Of a stretch of 15,092 bases of DNA, positions 1-6,241 are shown one piece after another. The first letter of the stretch is position 1, and the number at the start of each line of letters is the position of its first letter. The position numbers and the translations under genes are program-made. The stretch covers positions 1 through 15,092 of the forward strand of contig JAWXCJ010000128.1 in the NCBI GenBank assembly GCA_034408875.1. Direction: 5' to 3'. The notes under the pieces were generated by a model that saw only the letters and a program-made list of their open reading frames with translations, ran no database searches and was not told the origin of the DNA. Source of the DNA: JANNHK01 sp034408875 (lineage in GTDB: Bacteria; Actinomycetota; Acidimicrobiia; IMCC26256; PALSA-610).

Positions 1-181
1 CCGGAGGTCGGAGCCGCATGAGTCAGGCGAGAGATCCGCAGGCCCGGTCGCGCGTGCAGTTCCGTACGGGCGGTCGAGGGCCGAAGGTCGGAGCCGCATG
101 AGTCAGGCGAGAGATCCGCAGGCCCGGTCGCGCGTGCAGTTCCGTACGGGCGGTCGAGGGCTGGAGGTCGGAGCCGCATGA
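1..181 (+). repeat. 80-bp tandem repeat array (2.26 copies, open at left edge)
   Basis: Units lie at 1-80 and 81-160, with a partial unit at 161-181. Units 1 and 2 differ at one base (position 4 against 84). Unit 2 and the partial unit differ at two bases (82/162 and 84/164). Identity stops at 182, just inside the downstream gene. Each unit contains a purine-rich ribosome-binding-like stretch (GGAGG at 3-7 and 163-167, GAAGG in unit 2) followed by GGAGCCGC and ATGA. The window starts inside the array, so the copy number is a minimum. The near-identity suggests recent amplification or gene conversion. There are no unique spacers, so it is not a CRISPR array. Confidence 0.95.
18..181 (+). other. 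Two overlapping 27-codon mini reading frames in the repeat
   Basis: A frame from ATG 18 to TGA 99-101, and its repeat from ATG 98 to TGA 179-181, each encode a 27-residue basic peptide beginning MSQARDPQARS. The peptides differ at two residues near the end (GPKVGAA and GLEVGAA). Because the period is 80 (3n-1), each stop overlaps the next start as ATGA, and the second stop overlaps the ATG at 178 of the membrane protein gene. The peptides match no family I know. The frames may be a by-product of the repeat period, or a leader that couples translation to the gene at 178. Confidence 0.25.
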
Positions 182-1047
182 AGCGGGTCGGAGCTGCGAT
201 CGAGGCCGCGCTGTTCGGCCCCGAGTCACCGGCCCGGCTGTGGATCGTGCACACCGGCCTGGCGATCCTGATCGGGCTGCGTTGCGTGTTCGGCCCGTAC
301 CGCGGGCTCGACCCGACCCCCGACGGCCTGTTCCGACCGCCGCCATTCCTCGTGTGGCTGCCCGAGATGCCGAGCGCGGCCGTGATCCTCGCGGTGCAGA
401 TCGCGGCCGGTATCGCGACTGTTCTGTTCGTCATGCGGCGCTGGCCGCGCGCGACGTTTGCCGGCGCGTGGCTCGCGTACGTGTTCCTTGCGGGCTTGCG
501 TGACAGTCGCGGCAAAGTCATGCACAACGACGTGCTCCTGATCCTCGCGTCGGCACCGTTTGTCTTCGCGCCGCTCACCGCCGACAAGCGCGATCGCGAA
601 TCCGACGCGCGGTGCGGCTGGCCCGTGCGCGTCGGCATCACGGTCGTTGCGCTCGCGTACTTCTTCGCCGGGTACTGGAAGATCATGCGTTCGGGATTGT
701 CGTGGGTGTTCAGCGACAACGTGCGGCTGTCGATCGCGTGGGGCCCGAAGCCGCAAGTCGATCGGTGGGACTGGTTCGCCGACGTCGTGACCGGTCCCGC
801 GTGGCTGGGCGTCATCATCGCCGCGGTGACGATCACGCTCGAGCTGTCGTTCCCCGTTGCGATCTTCGTTCCGCGCGTGCGCATCGTCTACGCGGCGATC
901 GCGACCTCGTTACACGTCGGTACGTACCTGATGTTCGGCCTCGACTATTGGGCGTGGGTGGCGACCCTCTGGCTCCTCTTCGTCGACTGGTCCGCCGTCA
1001 CAATGCCGAAATTGCGCCGTACGGCGACCGTTTCGGTCGCCGAATGA
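178..1047 (+). CDS. HTTM-like multi-pass membrane protein
   Basis: A 289-residue, strongly hydrophobic protein with about eight predicted membrane segments (roughly residues 20-37, 66-86, 94-108, 118-133, 149-168, 209-232, 236-254, 257-272). The pattern fits the HTTM family, which is related to the membrane part of vitamin K-dependent gamma-carboxylase. Visible matches are KVMHND (His116, Asn117, Asp118), YFFAGYWKI with Lys168, SGLSW at 172-176 and a late His246 in the segment LHVGTYLMFG. No C-terminal lumenal carboxylase domain is present, so the substrate is unknown. The ATG at 178 is chosen because GGAGG lies 10 nt upstream, inside the last repeat unit. The last 13 residues and the stop codon lie within a palindromic element, suggesting the original C-terminus was altered. 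The nearest downstream gene, pyrG, is functionally unrelated. Confidence 0.75.
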   Translation: MKRVGAAIEAALFGPESPARLWIVHTGLAILIGLRCVFGPYRGLDPTPDGLFRPPPFLVWLPEMPSAAVILAVQIAAGIATVLFVMRRWPRATFAGAWLAYVFLAGLRDSRGKVMHNDVLLILASAPFVFAPLTADKRDRESDARCGWPVRVGITVVALAYFFAGYWKIMRSGLSWVFSDNVRLSIAWGPKPQVDRWDWFADVVTGPAWLGVIIAAVTITLELSFPVAIFVPRVRIVYAAIATSLHVGTYLMFGLDYWAWVATLWLLFVDWSAVTMPKLRRTATVSVAE

Positions 1048-1058
1048 CGCAATTTCGG
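1006..1058 (+). repeat. Palindromic element, copy 1 (possible terminator)
   Basis: Outer arms CCGAAATTGCG (1006-1016) and CGCAATTTCGG (1048-1058) are perfect inverted repeats. They share their centre (1032) with an inner hairpin, GGCGACCG-TTT-CGGTCGCC (1023-1041 plus its loop). The 6-nt linkers between inner and outer stems do not pair well. The same element in opposite orientation lies at 12651-12705. No T-run follows, so a classical intrinsic terminator is not proven. The stop codon of the upstream gene (1045-1047) is inside the element. Confidence 0.85.
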
Positions 1059-1078
1059 TGATTGGAGGCCGGTCACCG
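1056..1078. promoter_or_regulatory. Inverted repeat before pyrG
   Basis: CGGTGA (1056-1061) and TCACCG (1073-1078) form 6-bp inverted arms around an 11-nt spacer, upstream of a possible -10 box TACCGT (1099-1104). This could be an operator or a small hairpin. No -35 box is clear, and the left arm overlaps the end of the palindromic element, so part of the symmetry may be accidental. Confidence 0.25.
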
Positions 1079-1122
1079 AAGGTGTCTCCGGCGGGTGCTA
1101 CCGTCGATCGGTCGACGAACGC

Positions 1123-1128
1123 GGAGGG
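1123..1128 (+). promoter_or_regulatory. Ribosome-binding site of pyrG
   Basis: GGAGGG lies 9 nt before the GTG at 1138. It fixes this GTG as the start, in agreement with the conserved N-terminus KHVFVTGGVASSLGKG that follows. Confidence 0.8.
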
Positions 1129-1137
1129 AAACGACCT

Positions 1138-2790
1138 GTGGCCAAGCACGTCTTCGTGACCGGCGGAGTGGCATCGAGTCTCGGGAAGGGCCTCACGGCT
1201 TCGTCGCTCGGGCGACTGCTCAAGTCACGCGGACTGCGCGTCACGATGCAGAAACTCGACCCGTACATCAACGTCGACCCCGGCACGATGAACCCGTTCC
1301 AGCACGGTGAGGTGTTCGTCACCGACGACAAGGGCGAGACCGACCTCGACCTCGGCCACTACGAGCGCTTCGTCGACGTCGCGCTCACCCGCAAGTCGAA
1401 CGCGACGACGGGCTCCATCTACCAGGCCGTGCTCGCCAAGGAACGCAAGGGCGAGTACCTCGGTGAGACGGTGCAGGTCATCCCGCACATCACCAACGAA
1501 ATCAAGTCGCGCATCAACGCGCTTGCTACCGACGACGTCGACGTCGTCATCACCGAGATCGGTGGCACGGTCGGCGACATCGAGATCCTGCCCTTCCTCG
1601 AGGCGATCCGGCAGTTCCGCAACGAGGTCGGTCGCGAGAACGTCTTCTACCTGCACGTCACGTTGGTGCCGTTCATCGGCCCGTCGGGGGAGCAGAAGAC
1701 CAAGCCGACGCAGCACTCGGTCACCGAATTGCGCAGCCGGGGCATCCAGCCCGACGCGATCGTGTGCCGCTCCGACCGGCCGATCGCCAAGCGCCTCAAG
1801 GAGAAGATCGCGGCGCTGTGCGACGTGCCCGAGGCCGGCATCGTCACCGCGGTCGATGCCGAGATCCTCTACGAGATCCCGCTCGTGCTCCACGACGAGG
1901 GCCTCGACGACTACGTGTGCAAGATGTTGCACCTCGACGACCGGGGCGAACCCGACCTCACGGAGTGGCGGACCCTCGTCGACCGCGTGCGCCGCGCCGA
2001 CCAACAGGTCCACATCGGGCTCGTCGGCAAGTACATCAACCTGCCCGACGCCTACCTCTCGGTGGTCGAAGCGCTGAAGCACGGCGGCTATGCATCGGGT
2101 GCGAAGGTCGTCGTCGACTGGATCTCGGCCGACGACACCGAAGGCCTGCTCGCCGAGGGGCGCCTGGCCGGGCTCGACGGCATCGTCGTACCGGGCGGGT
2201 TCGGCATGCGCGGCATCGAAGGCAAGATCGCGGCCGCCGGTTACGCGCGCGAGCACAACATCCCGTTCCTCGGCCTCTGCCTCGGCCTGCACTGCGCGGT
2301 CATCGAGTTCGCCCGCAACGTGTGCGGCCTGGCCGGCGCGAACTCCACCGAGTTCGACACCAACTCGCCGCACCCCGTCATCGACCTGATGGACGAGCAG
2401 AAGTCGATCGTCGACATGGGCGGCACGATGCGCCTCGGCGCGTACCCGGCCAAGCTGCTCCCGGGTACCCGTGTGCGCGAGGCGTACGGCGAAGAGGTCG
2501 TGTACGAACGCCACCGCCACCGCTACGAGCTCAACAACCGGTACCGCCAGGTGTTCGAAGAACACGGCATGGTGCTGGCCGGCACGTCACCCGACGACCT
2601 GCTCGTCGAGTTCATCGAACTGCGCGATCACCCGTTCTTCGTTGCGACCCAGGCCCACCCCGAGTTCAAGAGTCGCCCCAATCGTCCGCATCCGTTGTTC
2701 GCCGGGTTCGTCGAGGCCGCGCGTCAGCGGGCCGAGGGCCGGTCCCCGCGCCTGCCGATCGAGACGATTGCCGCGCTCCAGGTTCCGTAA
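1138..2790 (+). CDS. pyrG: CTP synthase (glutamine-hydrolysing)
   Basis: Converts UTP, ATP and glutamine to CTP in the cytoplasm, the last step of de novo cytidine nucleotide synthesis. At 550 residues it has full family length. The N-terminal synthase domain (about 1-270) opens with VTGGVASSLGKGLTASSLG, the nucleotide loop, and carries ITEIGGTVGDIE. The C-terminal class I glutaminase domain (about 295-540) has the nucleophile Cys381 in LGLCLGLH and the His507/Glu509 pair in AHPEF. In the G-x-C-x-G-x-Q motif the usual Gln is His385 (codon CAC at 2290-2292), which is unusual and one base from a Gln codon. The GTG start has a good Shine-Dalgarno site. xerD follows after 12 nt and is probably cotranscribed. 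Cmk, encoded further on in this window, also acts in cytidine nucleotide metabolism. Confidence 0.97.
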   Translation: MAKHVFVTGGVASSLGKGLTASSLGRLLKSRGLRVTMQKLDPYINVDPGTMNPFQHGEVFVTDDKGETDLDLGHYERFVDVALTRKSNATTGSIYQAVLAKERKGEYLGETVQVIPHITNEIKSRINALATDDVDVVITEIGGTVGDIEILPFLEAIRQFRNEVGRENVFYLHVTLVPFIGPSGEQKTKPTQHSVTELRSRGIQPDAIVCRSDRPIAKRLKEKIAALCDVPEAGIVTAVDAEILYEIPLVLHDEGLDDYVCKMLHLDDRGEPDLTEWRTLVDRVRRADQQVHIGLVGKYINLPDAYLSVVEALKHGGYASGAKVVVDWISADDTEGLLAEGRLAGLDGIVVPGGFGMRGIEGKIAAAGYAREHNIPFLGLCLGLHCAVIEFARNVCGLAGANSTEFDTNSPHPVIDLMDEQKSIVDMGGTMRLGAYPAKLLPGTRVREAYGEEVVYERHRHRYELNNRYRQVFEEHGMVLAGTSPDDLLVEFIELRDHPFFVATQAHPEFKSRPNRPHPLFAGFVEAARQRAEGRSPRLPIETIAALQVP

Positions 2791-2802
2791 GCCGCCCCGG
2801 TC

Positions 2803-3753
2803 GTGACGGCACTGGCGACACTGCTGGCCGAACACGACGACTGGCTGTCGGTTGAGCGCGGGCTCGCCGTGAACTCACTCGAGGCCTACCGCCGCGACCT
2901 GCGTCGGTACACCGCGTTCCTCAAGGCGCGGGGCACCACTGATCCGCGGCGCGTCGGCGAGGACACGGTGTACGAGTTCGTCGCGCACCTCGAAGGTCTG
3001 GTCGACGACGACGGCGGGCGCCTGCTCGCGCCGTCGTCGGTCGCGCGGGCGTTGGTCGCGGTGCGGTCGTTTCACCGGTTCTGCGCGAGCGAGGGCCTGC
3101 TCCCGAACGACCCGACCGAAGAAGTCGGAGCGCCCCGCATCCCCCAGGGCATCCCGAAGGCGCTCGACGAGGACGACATCGAGGCGCTGCTGGCCGCGGT
3201 CGAGGGCAACATGCCGCGCGCGCAACGCGACCGAGCCCTGCTCGAGACGCTCTACGCGACCGGCATTCGCATCAGCGAGGCCGTCGGGCTCGATCTCGGC
3301 GACATCGATCTCGAAGACGGCCTGTTGCGCGTGCTGGGCAAGGGCGACAAGGAACGCGTCGTCCCGGTCGGTCGCTCGGCCCGCCGCGCGCTGGAGACCT
3401 ACACGCGTGACGGGCGACTGCACCTCCGGGCCGCCCGCCGCTCCGCGCGCGATCCCGATGCCGTCTTCCTGAACGCGCGTGGCGGGCGAATCTCTCGCCA
3501 AGCCTGTTGGGGCATCGTGCAGCGCGCCGGCACCCGCGTCGGTCTCACCGAGCGGTTGTCACCACACGTTCTGCGACACTCGTGTGCGACCCACATGCTC
3601 GACCACGGCGCCGACCTGCGCGTGGTCCAGGAACTCCTCGGCCACGCGAGCATTTCGACGACGCAGGTGTACACGAAGGTCTCGCCGGACCGGCTCCGGG
3701 CCGTCTACGAGGCCGCGCACCCCCGGGCCCGACGGGCGCCGTCCCCCCGCTGA
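2803..3753 (+). CDS. xerD: Tyrosine recombinase XerD
   Basis: A 316-residue tyrosine recombinase; XerD with XerC resolves chromosome dimers at dif sites near the division septum. The N-terminal SAM-like core-binding domain covers about residues 5-100 (DDWLSVERGLAVNSLEAYRR). The catalytic domain covers about 118-305. The whole active site is visible: Arg156 (GIRISEA), Lys180 (GKGDKER), His255 and Arg258 (SPHVLRHS), His281 (LLGHASIS) and nucleophile Tyr290 (QVYTKV). The GTG at 2803 lies 12 nt after pyrG with no clear Shine-Dalgarno site. Starting later would remove conserved N-terminal sequence, so I keep it. xerD also lies downstream of pyrG in mycobacteria, which supports XerD over a mobile integrase. 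XerC cannot be fully excluded from sequence alone. Confidence 0.92.
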   Translation: MTALATLLAEHDDWLSVERGLAVNSLEAYRRDLRRYTAFLKARGTTDPRRVGEDTVYEFVAHLEGLVDDDGGRLLAPSSVARALVAVRSFHRFCASEGLLPNDPTEEVGAPRIPQGIPKALDEDDIEALLAAVEGNMPRAQRDRALLETLYATGIRISEAVGLDLGDIDLEDGLLRVLGKGDKERVVPVGRSARRALETYTRDGRLHLRAARRSARDPDAVFLNARGGRISRQACWGIVQRAGTRVGLTERLSPHVLRHSCATHMLDHGADLRVVQELLGHASISTTQVYTKVSPDRLRAVYEAAHPRARRAPSPR

Positions 3754-3768
3754 AAACGGGGGCAGCGG
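3744..3768 (+). other. Two mutually exclusive hairpins at the xerD/dksA-like junction
   Basis: CCCCCG (3744-3749) can pair with CGGGGG (3757-3762), with the xerD stop codon in the loop. Alternatively CCGCTG (3747-3752) can pair with CAGCGG (3763-3768). The left arms overlap, so only one can form at a time. No T-run follows, and the -10 box of the next gene starts 2 nt later. It may be a weak terminator for xerD, or a DNA dyad in the -35 region of the next promoter. Confidence 0.45.
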
Positions 3769-3769
3769 G

Positions 3770-3775
3770 TACACT
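3770..3775 (+). promoter_or_regulatory. Probable -10 box of a leaderless promoter
   Basis: TACACT matches TATAAT at four of six positions, including the first two and the last. The ATG at 3782 begins 7 nt after the last base of the box, just where transcription would start. No Shine-Dalgarno sequence is present, which fits a leaderless mRNA, common in actinobacteria. No -35 box is clear. Confidence 0.55.
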
Positions 3776-3781
3776 CCCACT

Positions 3782-4111
3782 ATGGCCGAGACGACCTTTG
3801 CCGCCCTACGCGCCCAGTTGGCCGAGGAACGCGAGCGGGTGAACGGCCAGCTCATCGAGCTCGGCGTCGACCGCGACAGTTACGACGAAGGCTTCGCCGA
3901 CTCCGGCCAGGTCACCGCGGAACGCGGTGAGGTCGACGCCCTCGTCGGCACGCTCCGCGAGACGCTGAACGACATCGACGCCGCCCTCGCCAAGTTCGAC
4001 AACGGCACCTACGGCATCTGCGAGTCGTGCGGTCAGCCCATCGGCGAGGCCCGCCTCGAAGCCATGCCGTTCGTCCGGCTCTGTATCACCTGCGCGTCGA
4101 ACCGCCGCTAG
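3782..4111 (+). CDS. DksA/TraR-family C4 zinc-finger protein
   Basis: A 109-residue protein with an N-terminal helical, probably coiled-coil region (about 5-75) and a C-terminal zinc finger: Cys80-x2-Cys83-x17-Cys101-x2-Cys104 (CESCGQPI and CITCA). This is the standard DksA/TraR signature. Family members reach into the secondary channel of RNA polymerase and change transcription initiation, in some cases with ppGpp. The helical tip region FADSGQVTAERGE is only partly like the DxxDxA tip of E. coli DksA, so a ppGpp role is uncertain. The ATG at 3782 gives the normal family length. It is probably expressed from its own leaderless promoter rather than only from xerD read-through. The HD-domain gene follows after 35 nt on the same strand. 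Confidence 0.9.
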   Translation: MAETTFAALRAQLAEERERVNGQLIELGVDRDSYDEGFADSGQVTAERGEVDALVGTLRETLNDIDAALAKFDNGTYGICESCGQPIGEARLEAMPFVRLCITCASNRR

Positions 4112-4146
4112 CCGAAGTCGCGTGACCATCCGGCGCTGATTCGTCG

Positions 4147-4638
4147 ATGGCCGGCCCGACCCACCTTGCGCGCCGGTTCTTCACGTCGCTGCGGCCGCGC
4201 CCTCCGAGCGCGGCCGATCTCGCGTGGGTGCAGGACGTGCTCGAGCCGGGGGAGTGGGACGTGTGGTGCCGCCTCGTAACCGCGGACCGAGTGGAAGCCA
4301 TCGCAACGGCGCGCCGGCTGCCGCCTGAGTACGCCGGTGACGAGCGCTGGCTCGCGGCTGCGCTGGTGCACGACGTGGGCAAGGCCGACGCGCACCTCGG
4401 GCCGTTCGGACGCGCGGCCGCGACTGTCGTCGGTTGGCGCCGCGATCCGGCTCTCGTGCGCGGCCGGTTCGGGATCTATCTCCGCCACCCCGATATCGGC
4501 GCCGCGGCACTCGACGCGGCCGGAGCCCGGCCCGAGGCGACGGCCTGGGCGGCCCTGCACCACCGCCCGGAACGGTTCGCCGACTGCGCGATTCCCCCGG
4601 AAGTGTGCGAAGCGCTGGCCCGGGCCGACGGAGAATGA
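4147..4638 (+). CDS. HD-domain protein of unknown substrate
   Basis: A 163-residue protein with the core of an HD metal-dependent phosphohydrolase: AAALVHDVGKAD (His75, Asp76), RHPDIGA (His114) and ALHHRPE (His138, His139). This resembles compact actinobacterial HD-domain proteins annotated without a substrate. The first metal-ligand His expected in the helix before the HD pair is not obvious: the segment ADRVEAIATARRL has Glu50 where I would expect it. Activity may therefore be changed or lost. The ATG at 4147 has no clear Shine-Dalgarno site; it follows the dksA-like gene by 35 nt and may share its transcript. HD domains act on nucleotides, cyclic dinucleotides or other phosphoesters, and nothing here selects among these. 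Confidence 0.75.
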   Translation: MAGPTHLARRFFTSLRPRPPSAADLAWVQDVLEPGEWDVWCRLVTADRVEAIATARRLPPEYAGDERWLAAALVHDVGKADAHLGPFGRAAATVVGWRRDPALVRGRFGIYLRHPDIGAAALDAAGARPEATAWAALHHRPERFADCAIPPEVCEALARADGE

Positions 4639-4650
4639 ACTCGCCCGTGA

Positions 4651-4666
4651 AGTGACGCGGGTCACA
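4651..4666. promoter_or_regulatory. CRP/FNR-like dyad
   Basis: AGTGACGCGGGTCACA contains GTGA-N6-TCAC, matching nine of ten specified positions of the TGTGA-N6-TCACA site bound by CRP-type regulators, including mycobacterial Crp. It lies in the 44-bp gap before the GTG at 4683. Binding so close to the start would be expected to block the promoter. Possible -10 sequence follows at 4671-4676 (GATAGC), which is weak. Confidence 0.4.
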
Positions 4667-4682
4667 TGCCGATAGCTACGAC

Positions 4683-5210
4683 GTGCCGGATCAGGACCGC
4701 GGGTCGTACTTCGTGCGTCTGGATGACCGGCCGCGGTCGGGCGGCTCGCCGACCGACCTGCCCGAGGGGCAGCCGCACCACCGGCACCGGCGGCGCCGGA
4801 TCCGCCCGCTGTACGTGCTCCTGTTCGTGCTTGCGGGTTGGTTCCTGTGGGCGTCGACGACCGAGGGCGGTTCGTCGGCCCGCATGAACGACATGATCGA
4901 GAAGGTCCGCGAGGTCCTCTTCGACGCAACGACCGACCCCGGCCTGAAGCGTGCCGCGACCTACTACAACTCCACCTACGAGCGGGAGCACGCGTACCCG
5001 CGGCTCGGCGAGGAAGAGAAGACCGACGCCGGTGTCGGTGTCGGCGTGAACGTCGTGTGGTGCAACGCGAACGCGATCGTGTTGCAGGGTCTCACGGGAT
5101 CGGGGTCGACGAGCCGGTTGCTGTTGAACGGTCAGGACTTCGGCGACGTACACGCGAAGGTCGGCTGTCCCGCCGACTTCGCGAACCCGGAACCCTGGGG
5201 CGTTCCTTAG
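4683..5210 (+). CDS. Single-pass membrane protein, unknown function
   Basis: I do not recognise the family. The 175-residue protein has a charged, proline-rich N-terminus ending in a basic cluster (HHRHRRRR, 32-39), one membrane segment at about 41-58 (RPLYVLLFVLAGWFLWAS) and a C-terminal domain of about 115 residues. The basic cluster places the N-terminus in the cytoplasm and the C-terminal domain outside. Cys127 and Cys162 in that domain could form a disulfide. It lacks an enzyme motif that I can see. The GTG at 4683 is chosen because it precedes the membrane anchor and sits about where transcription from the weak upstream box would begin; the anchor makes a much later start unlikely. The stop codon overlaps that of trpS on the other strand. 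Confidence 0.7.
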   Translation: MPDQDRGSYFVRLDDRPRSGGSPTDLPEGQPHHRHRRRRIRPLYVLLFVLAGWFLWASTTEGGSSARMNDMIEKVREVLFDATTDPGLKRAATYYNSTYEREHAYPRLGEEEKTDAGVGVGVNVVWCNANAIVLQGLTGSGSTSRLLLNGQDFGDVHAKVGCPADFANPEPWGVP

Positions 5211-6241
5211 AGCGACGGTCGGGGAAGTAGCCCGGCGTTGCGGAGTGCTTTGGCGAGGACCGACTCGGCCTTGGCGTCGGCGCGTTCGGCGCCGATCGCG
5301 AGGCGGCGGTCGACTTCGCCGGGGTCGGCCGCGAGTTCGGCGTAGCGCTCCTGCAGCGGGCGTACGAACTCGACCACCGCGTCGGCAACGGCGACCTTGA
5401 ACGTGCCGTACTGCGCCGCCGCGAACTCGTCCTCGACGCCCGCGATCGACGTGCCCGTCACCGCGCCGTAGATCTCGATGAGATTCGAGATGCCGGGCTT
5501 GGCGTCGCGGTCGTGGCGGACGGCGGTGTCGGAGTCGGTGACGGCCGACTTGATCTTCTTCGCGATGGTCTTCGGCGGGTCGAGCACCAGCACCGTGCCC
5601 TGCGGTGAGTCGTCGGACTTCGACATTTTCCGGTCCGGGTTCTGCAGGTCCATGATGCGGGCACCGACCGCGGGGAATGTCGCCTTCGGGACGACGAACG
5701 TGTCGCCGAACGTCGCGTTGAAACGGATGGCGATGTCGCGCGTCAGCTCGACGTGCTGGCGCTGGTCGTCGCCGACCGGTACCTCCTCGGTGTCGTACAG
5801 GAGAATGTCGGCGGCCATGAGCACCGGGTAGTCGAACAGCCCGACGCTCACCGACTCCTGGCTTCCTTCCCCCGCCTTGGCCGACTTCTCCTTGAACTGC
5901 GTCATCCGGCGGAGCTCGCCGAACGTGGCCGTGTTGTTGAGGATCCACGTCAGCTCGGTATGGGCCCGCACGTGGCTCTGGACGAACAACAGGCTGCGGT
6001 CGAGGTCGAGTCCGGCGGCCATGAGCACCGTGGCCGCCTCGCGGGTCAGCGCGGTCAGCTCCGCCGGTTGGTAGGGCACCGTCAATGCGTGCAGGTCGAC
6101 GACGCAGAAGATCGCGTCGCCGGCCTCGGCCGCCGCGGACCCGGCCGGCGGCTGGTCGTCGACCCAGCGGCGAATCGCGCCCAGGTAATTGCCGAGCTGG
6201 ACGTCACCGGTGGGTTTGATGCCCGAAAAGACGCGAGCCAT
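5207..6241 (-). CDS. trpS: Tryptophanyl-tRNA synthetase
   Basis: Charges tRNA-Trp with tryptophan using ATP, in the cytoplasm. The 344-residue length is normal for this class I synthetase. The N-terminus MARVFSGIKPTGDVQLGNYLG carries the HIGH-type motif in its TrpRS form (QLGN; E. coli has TIGN). The KMSKSDD loop is in the middle of the protein. LTWILNNTATFGELRRMTQFK is also typical. The frame is open upstream to an ATG at 6307, but those 22 residues are not family-like, and the ATG at 6241 matches the conserved start. The gene is divergent from scpA. It converges on the unknown membrane protein gene, and its TAA (5207-5209) overlaps that gene's TAG. Confidence 0.96.
   Translation of the reverse strand: MARVFSGIKPTGDVQLGNYLGAIRRWVDDQPPAGSAAAEAGDAIFCVVDLHALTVPYQPAELTALTREAATVLMAAGLDLDRSLLFVQSHVRAHTELTWILNNTATFGELRRMTQFKEKSAKAGEGSQESVSVGLFDYPVLMAADILLYDTEEVPVGDDQRQHVELTRDIAIRFNATFGDTFVVPKATFPAVGARIMDLQNPDRKMSKSDDSPQGTVLVLDPPKTIAKKIKSAVTDSDTAVRHDRDAKPGISNLIEIYGAVTGTSIAGVEDEFAAAQYGTFKVAVADAVVEFVRPLQERYAELAADPGEVDRRLAIGAERADAKAESVLAKALRNAGLLPRPSL

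Noticed and set aside
1..181. CRISPR array
   Set aside because: The 80-bp units are directly adjacent and have no unique spacers.
23..346. 107-codon minus-strand frame across the tandem repeat
   Set aside because: The 80-bp period shifts frame at each unit, so the product is not a repeat protein; its composition is that of a shadow frame.
1225..2565. 446-codon open frame on the minus strand
   Set aside because: It lies wholly antisense to pyrG, and its product is a low-complexity Val/Asp/Arg-rich sequence typical of shadow frames in GC-rich DNA.
4662..5948. 428-codon open frame on the minus strand
   Set aside because: It overlaps trpS in another frame on the same strand and lies antisense to the membrane protein gene; its composition is Arg/Gly/Pro-rich with no motif.
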